Positions 34,274 to 48,200 are shown, numbered from the stretch's first letter. The stretch is 64,000 nucleotides of DNA from Pomacea canaliculata (GCF_003073045.1 NC_037597.1:3162190-3226189); one strand, 5' to 3'. Program-made: numbers and translations. The notes: generated by a model not told the origin, from the letters alone.

Positions 34274-35060
34274 GAGAGGAATGGTGTGTTATCGTCCTTC
34301 TGGTTAGAAAGACTTTTCTTTGTCTTGCTGATTGAGGACATCGCTGATTATACGATAGAAAGTAATTATGAGCTCTCACAGTGAGCGTAGGCAATAATCA
34401 AAATCAGTGACCAAAGAAAGTGACCATCAACGATAATGATCACATATAGCGATCTGAAACAGTGATCATGGAGTTACAGTGACTGAGACAGAGATCATAA
34501 ACAGTGATCATATATAATGATAGTAACAATCATAGTGAAGTGATTGCAGACAATGATTTGAGACATTGACCATACTCATCACAGCCAATGATCGTCGAGT
34601 TATCACAGGCAATGAAAATAGACTGTTATCACAGATGATGATTCGAAAGTGGGATCATAAACAAAGCTGCGGCGATCACAATGATTGTAGACAGTGATTG
34701 TAGAAATAATTTTCACGAAGAGGGATTATGGACAATCATTCAAGACAGCAATCATAGACAATGATGACATAATGCTTTGATCATGGAGTTACCTACACAA
34801 TGATTCGAAACAACGATTGTAGTCATCGGTGATAAACGAGTAATCACAGACAATGAACATGACTATTATCATAGACAGTGATTTGAGAGAGCAATCATCA
34901 CCAGAACCCTGATTGTTGATTGTGATTCAAGACACTGATCATAGACATTGATCATATAAAGAAATCATTTAAAGAGTTTACAACGAACGAAAATGATCGA
35001 ATACCGTGATAGAAGCCATCAGTCAAATCAAATTACTAGAAAAAGTGTTCTCAGAAAATA
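34274..35060. repeat. Degenerate quasi-periodic GATCA/CAATGAT-rich region
   Basis: About 790 bp is built of diverged variants of a short motif such as cagtgatcatagacaatgat. ATCA and its complement TGAT recur on both strands at irregular 15-30 bp spacing. No reading frame is conserved. It lies just after unit 7. Confidence 0.65.
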
Positions 35061-36515
35061 ATCACATGCAATGACTATACTGTTTCCCTAAGATAACGAG
35101 AAGAAAGACATTATCAGTAAACTTGTTGACAAACAAGAAGATTTGCAAGTTGCTTTTTTCTTGTCATTCTCTTCACCAAAACAATAACTAAATATCATAA
35201 TTTTGTGCTCAGTTGACTACAGGGAAACACAATGTCTAGTATTATTGGTCTAGAGATCTACTACTTGTTTGGCTTGTTAGTCCTTTGTTCAAATACTTTG
35301 GACTCACTGCCAAGAAGGGAAAGTGTTATAGAAGTTGCTGTTAGTATTTTTTTCTTCAATACGTTAAATCTTTTAAAGCTTGAATTTTATATTTTAGAAT
35401 ACAACCCTAATGATTACCATATTTTTTTTCAAAAGTATAAATATGGCAGTTAACAGGGTTGTTTCTTCGCATTCTTGAACTTGCCCTGGCTTCTCGTCTA
35501 AGGTGGGCGTTAGTGATAGTGCTACAAAAATGTCTTTTCTTCTCTCTCTCTCGTAAAAAAAACACACGAAGGTGTGTGCGCACACACAAACACGAACTGT
35601 ACACTAGATGCTCTACGAGTGCTAAGAAAGTGTTTCCATAACATCTCCACCCAAGCAATCTGACGTCTGAAACAACACAGTACACGTATTGTAAAAATTG
35701 AGTTCTTTAATAAACGGTTCAGTGACATCATGACATTCATTTAAACTTTTTTCTCGCCTCTTCTTTCTCTTCGATCTGCTTTCTCTTTTCACTCATGAAA
35801 GCAGCTTTACGCACATGCACACACACACATGCACACACATACCTACAGACAGACACTGACGCACCTTCGCTCTTTTATTTTTATCGAGGTATTATTTATT
35901 AACAGATAGCACACCTTCATGTTTCAGTAATTGCCAGCTCATTTTTGAATATTTTTTGTCATCCGTTTGCACGCATTTAGAAGTCCGCGTTTTATTGTAC
36001 GTGTCCTTGCGTGTCCATTGTACCCAGGTAACCGACGGTCACAGGTGGCTGCTGTGTCCTCAATGGTCTCAACACGAATGTACCCAGTGATGGATTTGTG
36101 TCCGTACAAATTAGCCTCATAAACAATTAAATGTCACCACAACACGGCATACCATACATGCATAGCTGTCTGACTCGCACATTCTTGGTTTGGTTTCATA
36201 CCTGTGTCCGCTTATGGTACCCGCATGCGTCATGAATGCGACAAACAGAATTATATGCGCACATAAAATGCCAAGAGCAATTTCACTTATTAAAATGGGA
36301 GAATAAAATCAGATGTGACTCCCTGTGGCATCACTCCGGGGTCGGGATTGGTCAGTCCTCGTCTGTCTCTGCAGTCCGTCATCGTTATTAGATGAGCGAT
36401 GTAATTGAACACTCATCATCAGAACTATGTCGACTGTAAAAGGCACACTAGCGCCATCACCTTCATTATTATTGCCCTTGATCCAGTGTCTTTAAGAGTC
36501 TGCCAGCTTCACGTG
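35060..36515. other. Spacer between convergent units 7 and 8
   Basis: AT-rich sequence with a CA-rich patch near 35815-35850. No supported gene was found on either strand. Confidence 0.5.
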
Positions 36516-36516
36516 T

Positions 36517-36705
36517 GGCCTGGTGGCGCAGCGGTTAGCGCCTGTCACAATACAGTGAAGGTTGGGTGTCCTGGGTTCAACTCTCGTCTCGGGCACGCTG
36601 TTCTTTTTCTGCACGTTTCTTACAGGGCTGACTGGCTTGCCATGATATAGCTTTAGTTGCTGATTCTGAGTAAAACACCATCCTCCCACCAACTCACAGC
36701 TTCAG
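36517..36705 (+). mobile_element. tRNA-derived SINE
   Basis: The head GGCCTGGTGGCGCAGCGG holds an A box at 36524-36534, followed by the B box GGTTCAACTCTC at 36574-36585. These are RNA polymerase III promoter spacings of a tRNA head. The body (gctgactggcttgccatgat ... ttgctgattctgagtaaaac) resembles conserved molluscan SINE bodies. It is not a functional tRNA gene because the cloverleaf is imperfect and sequence continues past the tRNA end. Confidence 0.75.
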
Positions 36706-36922
36706 TCATACAAGTCACTCTGATTATCGCCCTCTCGATATGTTACAGCTAAGGCATGCTATCGTCGTGGACGTTTCACTAGTTATCGCCCCCTGATTAT
36801 CCCCTTGAGGAAAACTATAATCACGACTAATTATCGCCTTTGTCCAGGGCTGGGCTAAGCATCGTTTGCAATTCTCTCACCACCATATGTAATCAACCTG
36901 TGAATCAGGCTCAACTCGCTAA

Positions 36923-39592
36923 TTAGCTGATTATCTCCCCTGTCTGGTCAGCTGACGCCGCAGTGTCACCGCGACCTTCCGGTGGCCGCGGGTCAGGTGG
37001 TCGAGTCTCACTGCTGGCCTCATCGCCTCCAACGGACTCCGACCCTAACGTCATCGTTTCTTCGTACGACGGTGGCGGTCCTTGCAGGTTGTCGTCGCCG
37101 CAGTACTTGGGGTCGTTGACGGCCAGCGAATAGGCCGGGGGGAGGAATAACGTGGGGTCATACGGTGCATACGTTGGTCCGTAATGAGACCCACGCTCGA
37201 CGACCTCGCTCACCGACGTCACCACGTTATCAGACGTGGACGACAGTCGACTGTTACGATGAATCCGACTGGTCACGTGGTTGCCAAGCTCATGACGCGT
37301 TGAGTATCGAAGCTGCTGCTGACGTCTGCTGATCCTCCACCAGCTGAGCAGCCCCAGCACCGCCGCCAACGCCACCAGCGACAGCACCACCCCCAGAAGC
37401 ACGCCGAGGGGATTGTACATGTCGCTTGTGTCTGTGGAAGCCGGGGGAGTATTCCAGCTGCCGACTGAAACAATAGACTTGGTTACTAGTAGGTCAACCA
37501 GTGACCTACATCATTTTTAGCACATGCTAATCAACATGTAGTCAAGTATTTACTTTAGAAAACGTAAAATTTATAGTTTTCAGCTGGATAATTCAAGTAT
37601 ACGAGGCTTCTTTACCTCACATGGCTAAGGAGTTGTTAATGTGAATATTTTGGGATGTAGTTTCTCTTCCACCTCTTTACAGACACAAAGATAGTGATTC
37701 AACGTATTCACATTGTCACACCTGTAACTCACTATACTCACACTGTCACACACTAACGATGTATCAGCGGCACTGTATCAATACGGTGGTAACTCACAAT
37801 ATTCACCCTGTAACTCTTTATATTCACACTGTTACAGAGGTAACTCACTATACTCACCCTGCCTAAACTTTATATTCTGTTACCCACACTATTCACTGGT
37901 AACTCGCTATATTCACATTGTAACAGACATAAATCTCTGTATTCAAGTTATAACACTAGTAACTCACTTTATTCGCTCTGTCTCTGTATTCAAGTTATAA
38001 CACTGTAACAGACATAAATCTCTGTATTCAAGTTATAACACTAGTAACTCACCATTTTCACAGTTTGTCCCAGTGTACCCTTCTGAACAGGAGCACATGT
38101 ACCCGAGGCCCAGTTGCATGCAGGTGCCGCCGTTCTTGCACCGTTCGAAGTAACAAGGGTTGGTGGGCCTTCGATCTGCGATAGAGGTGAGAGGGCTGGA
38201 GTCAAACAAAACAAAAAACAACCGGAATCTACAGTTTTCAAAAATGACTAAGAAGAAACAAAAATGTTTTATTTTAGTCACTTTATTCACTGGGCCTGTC
38301 ATACTCCAGTAACACTGTCCTACACTTCTGTCGTCCATGTTAGTCTTTGTGAAATATTTCTATTAAAAATAAAGTGAGCTTACCAATCTGACAGTGAGTT
38401 CCATTGAAGTTTGGTCTACAAATGCAAATATTTTGACGACACTGGCCACCATTTTGACACCGTGGTACACAGTTACAAGCCACACCTGGTGATACAGTTC
38501 AACTGCGCATTTAGCATGGTCATTAGTGTCAGCAATTCTTCATCAGAATGGCAACGCATGTTGTCCATCACACTTAACCTATAAATATGTATATAGGGAG
38601 AGCTATCTCACCCCACCACACACACACTTATACACATCCCTGGCGTTAACACACACAGCACCCGAGGTATTGTATTGTGTTCCAATCCAAATGATCACAC
38701 TATCCACATCCATCAGCCAGCAAGGAGACATAACACCTAGCAACTGAAACATGTATCTTCTCAATGAATGTTCTTGGCTGACACATAACCATTCATACTT
38801 CTGAAGTAAAGTCCGTTTAGACGAATTGTTCTATCCAGGTGAAAATGTGACTGTCTCAATAGATGAATAAGGTGTACGCTGCTCTGAGGAGGCATTGCAA
38901 CAAACTCGGCTTTGCTCATTGAAGATGACAGCGATTGTGTTTAATCAGATACATTTATTTCAGAAATTTACTTTTTATTGAAACAGTTTCCAACTGCTGA
39001 ACATTTTGTATACTTGAGGTAATAATGTTCTGTTTTGTGCCAATAAACTTAAAATTTCCTCAGTGCGCTGTCATGGTGTTGCCATAAATAGTTTCGTCAA
39101 ATCATTCTGTTGACTAGCCTTGAGAGAAATATAAAAAGCAATGTGTCCGTGTTGGTATTTAATCTACTGTATACTGTACAAGATACTGTTCCCAGTGAAA
39201 CTGTTGTTTACCAGTTGTTTCAGCTTCGTGACTATCTTATCACGGATGTGTATAGGTGGATTGCTATCTGTCTGCCAAGACCAACGCTTAGCCGAATTCT
39301 TCACTGTTTACGATTTACGAATTATTAGACTACATAATCAGACTTCAATCATCAAACAACAAACTAATTGTTTACGAATTATTAGACTACATAATCGGAC
39401 ATCAATCATCAAACAACAAACTAATTGTTTACGATTTACGAATTATTAGACTACATAATCAGACCTCAATCATCAAACAACAAACTAACTCAGACTATCA
39501 GACAAACCAACTGTCAATCTATGAGACCTACCTGTGACCAGCACAGACCCCACCAACACCAGCAACATCTGCGACCTCCCGATCTGGTTCAT
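36923..39592 (-). CDS. Unit 8: signal peptide, two EGFs, TM, double PPxY
   Basis: Four exons in transcription order, 39592-39532, 38485-38384, 38175-38053 and 37464-36923, total 828 nt and 275 aa. They are joined in phase 1 with no stop. The first encodes a signal peptide ([20 protein letters not shown]). The second is the compact 102-nt EGF ([16 protein letters not shown]), the same length and type as in unit 7. The third is an ordinary EGF ([14 protein letters not shown]). The last exon carries a helix ([19 protein letters not shown]), basic RISRRQQ, then LPPAYSLAV and PPPSYEETM 22 residues apart. It faces unit 7, forming a convergent pair of the same family. Its intact signal peptide and perfect PPxY pair make it a good candidate for the ancestral state. 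Confidence 0.8.
37690..38052. repeat. Minisatellite of taactcac-ttcac units abutting a splice donor
   Basis: Degenerate units of roughly 30-60 bp contain taactcac(t/a)atattcacac-like sequence, at about 37727, 37790, 37849, 37920 and 37969. Read on the coding (minus) strand, each holds a gtgagtta-like donor. The final taactcac at 38045-38052 is the real donor of the EGF exon at 38053. Confidence 0.75.
39305..39490. repeat. About 60-bp tandem repeat, three copies
   Basis: Three head-to-tail units contain tacgaattattagactacat, aatcatcaaacaacaaact and aattgtttacga. The copies are nearly identical, and the middle one lacks a few bases. The array is in the first intron of unit 8. Confidence 0.9.
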
Positions 39593-41369
39593 TTTGTCGG
39601 CAGGTTATTTCCACACTCCAGGTCTGATGTGAATGAGAGGACTTCCCTGTGTGGCAGCTCCGTTGAAGCGAACTTTGCAGTGGGACAACAGCTTGTTTAC
39701 ACAAACACCCTGTAAAAGCTGTGACCCGGATGTCCCAGTAAATTCGGCGGACTGCACACGAAAGGTTATCTTGACCGAGCAGATTTTCGCAAAATTACAC
39801 TTTAATTAACAGGTCCGTGCACCGACTGAGCCTTTTAGCAGCCACCTGCATCCCTGAGTCGTGGCTTTAAGATGCGACTTTAATCGCCACCTAACACGGA
39901 GGCTGAACTGAAGCAACCATCCGAGTTGTTTCTCACCAGTAGGCGATACCTGACACAATTATTCAAACACTTCCCGTAAATAAACACCGGTAACTTCCCT
40001 GCAATTTTATCGACTGCTCATTGGTGTACGGCGGGCGAGCACAGAGCCACAACCTGTGAGGTGAGGCACGAGACAGTGACATCACTCGCACCTTGACCTT
40101 CACTGAGCACATGGCTCGCGCGTCACCTGGGGTTCGGTATGTGGGCCGTTGGTGCACCGTTGGTGACATCAGCATGACTTGAGCATCTTATGATTAGATC
40201 GTGGTATGTGCTGCAAGTGTAGTTTATGGTCAGTGCACACTTGAATTCTTCTGAAGTGGTCACCTTGACAGGAGCGAAAAAAACTGTATCTGATACTTGA
40301 CATACATTCAGAATGCTTGTGACATGCATCTAACAGATACAAGAAAATAAACTGTGATGATAAGCCATGTCCTAGTGAGTAAACTGTCTCACATATAAAT
40401 CAAACACTGTAAACAAAACTAAGAAAATTTATATTTCAATGACCTTCTACTCTCCTTGCTTACTTTAATCAAGAAACTTGCCGAAGCTTGTGATCCAACT
40501 TAACAATGTTAAGAGGCTAGGGGAGTATTATTGAGTCACGTGATGCTTTGCAACAGTCTTGAGGACAGTTAGCTATCGTAGGCAAGGTGTATAAAGATGT
40601 ATGTGTGTTTATATATGTGTGTCACCATCCAGCAGTACTTGTTGGAATCTCTACAACAACTAGTTATCTTCCCATGCACACGGTCTGTCGGGATTATCTA
40701 TTGATATCTGTAAACAACGCAAACATTCAGGTTGGTCTTTAAGACAGGCATGAGTACCGGGCCTTGTCAGCTCCAGCTTCTCCCAACGATTGGGACAAAT
40801 GAGGTCAAGGGACAAATGAATGAATAGCACGCGCACACACGAGTGGTTGTCAGCTGTAAAAAAAACAGCGAGATTAGAATAGAGTTGTAACATTTTGATT
40901 ACGCAGTTAAAGGATCCTCAGAAACGGTTTCTTGTACTAGTTCACAGACAGCTGGCTTTGTTTTTTTTTTATGAGGTTACTGACTCTCATCTGCTGTGAT
41001 GACATAATTTAAAGCCTGCTGTTGAGTTCTAGTGCCCGTGAGGAGCCTATCAAGTCAAGATCTGGGACATTTAGACATTGGGCCAGTAGTGACTCTATCT
41101 GACAAGCAATGATAGGATGAACACTTGAAGTCCAATTAAGCTATCATCAAGGACTGATAACTACATCTTAGTGTACTAATTAACAAAACATCACATACTG
41201 TACTAATACGCACCAAGTCACAAAATTAGTGTACCATTACTCACCCAATGATCAAAACATCACAAAGTTACAGAACTAATACCCTACTAATTAACCAAGT
41301 GTCAAAAAATACACTAAAGGATAAAAGATTCAATAATTTCATTTATGAAATAAAAACATCAACAACAAA
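39593..41369. other. Upstream region of unit 8 and spacer to EXOC5
   Basis: Immediately upstream of unit 8 this should contain its promoter, but no element was identified with confidence. The rest shows no gene. EXOC5 ends near 41370. Confidence 0.5.
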
Positions 41370-42218
41370 TTAATTGTAAATAATGTTTATTGTGGAAAAG
41401 AACAGAGCAAACAATATATTGCACATAATTTGTTCCACTTTCACTCAGCAAATTCATGCATCAAATACAATAGTCACATCTGAACATTCAGCAGATTTTA
41501 AGTTCACACTTAAGCATGATGCTCACACTATAAATGGTCCGACAGAAGAGTTGCCTCACAGTGCACTAAACCTATTTCACACTTGGCTGGACATCGTACA
41601 CCCTGTAAATTGTGCCACAGCAGAAGAACTCAATAAATAAAATAAGTGGTATAGAAGCCATGCACAAACAAGGACTGGTGTAGGGCCATTGCATTTAGAT
41701 TATATGCAAGTCTGTTAATTCTTTTTTTTTTTTTCCAAAATGACAGCTCTCTTTCTAGGGGTTGACTGAGATTGTCAGTGTTAACACATCAACAACAAGG
41801 AAACAGACCAAGAAATCAAATGATGACATATAGAACACTGTCAGGGAGAAATAATTTGCAATACAGTACAGGGAAGGTGCACAAAATACACATAAATATG
41901 CAGCATTTGTTCTTGCAGTGATGTTACAGATTAGATGCAGGTGAGAGAGGAATGGTGCTGTAAGGTGTTCATGAAATTTATACCAATTTGTTTATAAAAC
42001 AGAAACATACCCAGCAAATAACTCTTATTCAGTCACACACTTGGTTACATAGCAACACTCATCTACAGATGCACATTCCTGCAAGCCAAGTACCGGGGCA
42101 TTTATGTACAAAATATCACCCACTCCACTGCAAAGTGTTTGCTGTGAACAGAAATACCCTGCTCGAAAAAGTGAGTCGCACAGTTCAACACTCTATATGA
42201 CCTAGATGTGATGACACT
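41370..42218 (-). other. EXOC5: EXOC5 3' untranslated region
   Basis: From the EXOC5 stop at 42219 down to the first good polyadenylation signal on the minus strand, AATAAA at 41391-41386, about 840 nt. Frames inside it show no recognisable protein. Confidence 0.6.
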
Positions 42219-45200
42219 TTATCTCATCCACTTGCCTATCTGAGCTGTACGATAGTCAGCACGCAACTGCACAAAGTTTTGAATGATCGTATCATCCAGA
42301 TCAGCCTGCAAGCCAAAAACACATGTATTCAAATTAATGTGTAAACTAAATAACTATAAGGCATTAATATTTATTTTCTACTAAGCTACAAACCACACAC
42401 ATTCATCACAGTTCCTCTTCCATTAACTCTTTAAAGTACAGCATTTCTTTCTTTACCAGAGAGTAAATGTAATTTTTATACTTGAAATAACTGAAACAGT
42501 TAAATCTACAAGCTGGTACGTATAGCTGTTTACAAAACTTTAATGGTTTGAGGCCCACCTGACTGGAAACTTTACCCTACCCCCTCACTTGTGCACATGA
42601 AAGACAAATTTATTCACTGCCACTGTGGTCTTCCACTGATGGGCCATTTTAGTCTTCTTTGTACAGGCTGGGCTGTTTATTCTTCTTCCAGCACATTTGT
42701 GAAATAAATACATAAATGACATTAACCTCCCCAACCACACTTCCCAGACAATCAACTCACCAGCTGCTCTCCACACCGCACAACCTTGAGGTTCTCAGGG
42801 ACCACAACAAGCAGGTTACAGAGGGCATGCAGCCTCTCAAACAGCTGCGTGATGATTGCTACTCGCATTTCTTCCTTCACACTTTTGCGATACTCGTTGA
42901 CGTCACAGATCACCAACATGGCACCTGCCACCACACAAAATTTTCAGCACATTACACCTGCCTGTAACACTATGATTACCTGCTACACCTGATCCATGAT
43001 GCTGATCACAAAATTATCCTTACATTTAATAAGCATTTAATTAAGAGAATAGCTCTGGAGCTTCAGGACTGTGCTTACCTATAGAGTTGTACTGGAAGGA
43101 CAGTATGTGTTCATAAACCAGTCGATGGAAACGCTTTCCCAGGTCCATCAGTGTCACCTCAACATTTTGCCCATCAAGACTGGCACGCATGGATTTGACA
43201 TACGTATTAAGTGCCCTTACCACTCTGCTACAAGCCTGAAACCCATTCACAGCTGTGAGGCACTAATAACAAGACATACGCACTATATACATTCTAAAAC
43301 CCAAAAAATTACGTTTGAGCAATATTATTCTCAATTCTTTTAAATTTGCCTTTCGTAATAAGCCAAACAACATGTTAAACCCTAAGTATGAATACTGCTG
43401 TTGGCCAACAGATAGCTTTAATAATAAGTATGAATATTACTGTTTTTTGTGATGCATGCTCTAAATTCAGTTTACCTGTAGGGGAATTAGTACAATCTAA
43501 GGATCTGACATTGACATATTCGAAGAAAAAATGCTGGTATCTTGACACTTTATACATCAACTGTGACCATCATAAGAAAAATTTAACCTATATCACAACA
43601 ATATTTCATCTTGCCCAAAACAGAGTTGATGGTTAATTACTTCATAATAATCTTTTATGCAGTCAATTGAATCAGCATGAAAAAAAAAAAACCAAGATTC
43701 TTACAGGGGATATCATCTGCATAGGGGCATCTTCTTCAGGCTTGAAGTCTGTCTTTTTCTGCTCCGTTGTAAGGATAAATTTTAACCAACCAATAATAGC
43801 ACCTATAGACCTGCAATTTGTTTTGTCAGGAAATTTGTCAGCAGTCAAGGTATACTCAACAAGATGTCATTAAATGCAGGCAAAAGGAGGCAACATCAAT
43901 ACAACATTCAAGATCTACCAAAATGATTTTTTTTCTGTTAATATTTCAGCAACTGATCTCAGAAGTAGGCATCATATAAATACATTTTCTACCCTGAAAT
44001 ACCAACCTCATGCAGTAAACATCAGTGTTAACGATAAAAACTGTACTGCTTGCAGTACATATGAGTTAGTACTAACCTGTCCAGCCCCTGGCCAATCTTC
44101 TGTTCCATTTGTTCACGAATCTCTCGTTTTCTCTTTAGACAAAATCCATGTCGCTGAGATGAGCTAAGAAAATATTAAGAACTATCAATTGTAGACATGT
44201 ATTCTGGTCTCATAAGAAATTAGATCAATTCACAGAAGAGACAAAGCAGGGTCAATTAAATGTTATATTCTTAGAAACTCAACTAATAAATACTTAAAAA
44301 TTAATGAATTAAAGTAATCACATACTTCAAACCTGATTCACTTTTTATACGCTTATGTGTTCTTACAAGTGGAGGTTCATGCAAAATTCATGAAAGCTAT
44401 CTTAGTAATACTTTTCCTTCCACATCCCTTAAACAAAGTCAGATAAGCACAGTCACATAATCTCTATATCTTGCCACAATCAAATAAAATGTGGCATAAG
44501 AGGCAAGGGTTGCAAGATAATAAAGGCCATTTTTATGGAAAATTTGTTTTGCAACAAAATTCAGCAAGAGTGGGACTGAGATTAATGGGTAGCAAGATAT
44601 TTTTCACACGTTTTATGTGTGAAGAATAAAATAAGCTAGTTAGGCAAAATTCTTATGGCAAGAGTCAAATTTTACCAAATTAAATCAAAGTCAATTGTTC
44701 TCTTACAGGACAAGAGGAATGAGGCTGTCCAAGAACTGCTTTTCAAATAAGTGGAACAGAGTGTTCGCCTGATTGACAATGTCAAAGAAGTAGATTTCAG
44801 GCTCTGTCTTCGGCTCTGCCAAAGGAATGCCTGAAAACCAGAACATAAGACTGCCTGAAAAAACACTGGAAGACTGCCTGAGAAACACATACCACAACCT
44901 GGTAGAATCAGTCTAAACACCCAACATAAGAACTTGAAAAAATAAGATGGAGTACAAAAGATTGTGACTATTACAAGCAAGCATGGATTGGAAGTGTAAC
45001 ATACCAAGCAATCCCAATTCGATGGCATAGTCAATGTGTTCAATCACAAGATAGTTCACCAATGCATCAAATATTTTCACTGCATTTGCAGCCAGGTCCG
45101 ATGAGTAAGAGACCTGTTGAAGAATAATTACTTGGGAGTTAAGATAAGAAAGTTAAGACTGGAAACTCATCATAAAGACATTTCTAATAAGCTCAATGAA

Positions 45201-48200
45201 CACTATGCAAAAGATAAAAAAAGAGGAAAAAAGGCAAGTAACAAAAATTTCAAAAGAAATAACATTTAAATGTTCAAACACTTAAAGGACACTGACCACC
45301 TGGCAGCGACGAAAGGCATTTTTGGTTTCCTGAAGTATGCTGATAGCTACTTCCTGTGAGAGGAATGTCTCACCACCAAAGTTCTCCACTACTGGTCCTG
45401 TCTTAGTTACTGTCACAATCTTGGCCTGAATATCGCGCTTCAAATCATGGATGCTGCAACCATTAAACTGCAGTCAAGAATTGTACATCGGCCAGTATAT
45501 ACCGATACAAGTTATACCTGATTATATGATGACAGCACACTTAACTTTGCACTCTACAATGTTTTGTGTCTTTAAGACATATGTGCCTACCCTCCAGATT
45601 GGATCTGTTTCTTGTGATGGTCTTTGAACTCGTAGTAATGTTGTAAAAGACCAGCACATCTTGCATTTAGGTATCGCAGCTCCACCCTGCAAAAGCATTC
45701 AAAATATTGATACATTGGTACCTTTCTATGTGCACAATGGAATATCTGAAATACTTCAAAATAGATACATTTAATAACCAACTCATAAATTTTCTTTTTA
45801 CATTTAAACTTTGAAATTTCAAAAATGCTTTTAAGGAAGGAACATTATACATCTTTTTTTTTTTAAAATAGAGAGTAGTACACATTTCTTACTGACCACA
45901 AACTTCCATTAAGTAGACAATTTGTTAAATGTTTAAATAAGCTGGACCAGACATTACAATTATATACCAAACACAAGCATACTGACAAAAGCAGAAATAG
46001 GTATATCCATCCATGGACAAAAGAAAACATGACAAAAGCCTAAAACAAAGAAAATTTTCTCGAAAAAATTCTCCAGAAAGTCTTATTTTTGTGTGTTACT
46101 ACATTTACCATAGCATTCTTTTTCTTGAAATTTATTCTTTGTTAAGTAAATCGGAAATGAAATTTAAGTTGCTCACTCGATATATTTTTCCTGATGTGTG
46201 CTGAAAATACCTCGTGTTAATTTGGTCAGAAATGCACTGTCATTTCCAAGCTTAAAACGACTCAACTCTCCTGCAAGTTTAGTTGTTCTGAAAAACACAA
46301 TGTCACATTAAAGAAAAGAAGTAAAAATTTAATCTCCACAGTTAAAGGGGTTAAAAGATCTTCACAAGCACCTGCATCCTTCCTGCACACAAATTACACA
46401 TTGACAAATGTGCTCATGTTTTCATAAATATATAGATTTCCAATCTCTAGGGCAGATTATTTTATTCTTTATGATCCATTAAAAAAGGATTTTTGGTAGG
46501 TTAAGTAAACCCTTTTAATCTCATGGTTTGGTGTGCAAATTAATCTCATAGATATTAAAACTACTGCTTTAAATACATCAATATCCAACCATCCAATACT
46601 GTTACTTGTATTTACTAAGGAAAATAAAAAGAAAGATCCTTAAATATGTGGTATAAAAAAATGAAATATATCAGACATACTTGGTGTAAAGGTCAAAAAG
46701 ATTCTTGAGATACTGCTCTGAATCCCCAGTGTCACCTAGAACTGATGTCACATGACCCTGAATAAACAATGCAGAATGTTATTGAGTTTCTGTAGTTAGA
46801 ACAGCAAGGGTCTTAGGCCACATGACACACATGGCCTTTTAAACAAGATTTTATAATAGATTCCAAATATCAGCTCACACTTTCAGAACACAGAATAGCC
46901 TCAATCAGCATACATGCTTGATATTAAGTACATGCACTAAATCTATCTTTTAACACAATCCAATAAAAAGACAAATTACAATTTAGTCTCAACTATATTA
47001 TTTGGGAAATGCCAGCAAATGAATACTTGTCATTTAGCTACATTTTCCAAGAATGTCTTTACCCACTCATCCCCCAGGTGGTGTACATGTAAGCCCACAT
47101 AATATGCAAATATACTCTCAGTTGTATTCGAATCATATCATCATGTTTTCTTTCCTTCCCTGTCCTTTAGTATATATATCTCTTTTGTTGTGTTTCTCAT
47201 CTATACACACAATATTTTTCTGAAAGTAAAACCCAATCACTTTTTAGAACTTTTTAAATAAATCCTTCACCCTTGCAAACACATTACTTACCTGTATTTT
47301 CTGTTGGAAAATATGCTGTATTAATTTGCCCATCACACTATCAGGGCTAGCGAAAACCTCTGAGATGAGCTGCCAGCTTTGCTCACACAGAGGCACAACC
47401 TCCTCAAACAGTGATCCCTTTAAAAATGCACTCTGCAAGCAATTGTTTGATTGACTGAGATATTTTACTGAAACATCACCATTAGAGACTTTATCACAGC
47501 AAGATCATATTATCATAAATTTGGTTGAAACTAAAACACATGGATGTGGGCTATTGCATTCAAACTTTTCAGAATGCACATCCAAACGATTTTAAAATTT
47601 CGATAAAAGCATGGTCTGTACTACTATAAGAGAAACAAATTCATGTCTTTTACCAGGACAGACTTCACTCTTCCAGTTGACACAGTCAATCATGGTCTCA
47701 GTGAAAAGTTTTTGGTGCTTCTTCAGTAATTATTGTAGGGTTTCAAAATGAAACCTTTTAAGCCAATTTTCCAGATTTTGTTTTCTATATATTTCACGTA
47801 ACATACAGTGAAAACAATAAATCTCAAAGAAACTAAAGATGTAAAAAAATTAGATCAACACTTCTACACTAGCAAAATATTATTTTTAGCAAATTTCCTA
47901 CCTTTTTTTTCTTTTTATAGGGACTAGATATTTTTCAAAATATACTGACTTTTAAAGGGTTTTTTTTTTTGCCCATACAGACTCTGTATAAGGCAACTGC
48001 TACTCTCTGTTCTCCTATGTGCAGACTGAATCTCTTTGCTACACACTTCTGAATACTTGCTGCATCACAATATTACCAGTTCTCACCTTTAATGTCTCCG
48101 TCATAAAGGCCTCTATACACTTGCCATAACCCTGTAGGTCAAAGAGAATTAAGTTGAGTATTCCTCATATCAAAGAGCAGCAGCTGTAGAACTTACATAA

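Noticed and set aside
36517-36600. Functional tRNA gene
   Set aside because: The A and B boxes are present but the arms pair poorly and the sequence runs into a SINE body.
41383-41640. 85-residue plus-strand frame
   Set aside because: It lies opposite the EXOC5 3' untranslated region and shows no domain or splice partner.
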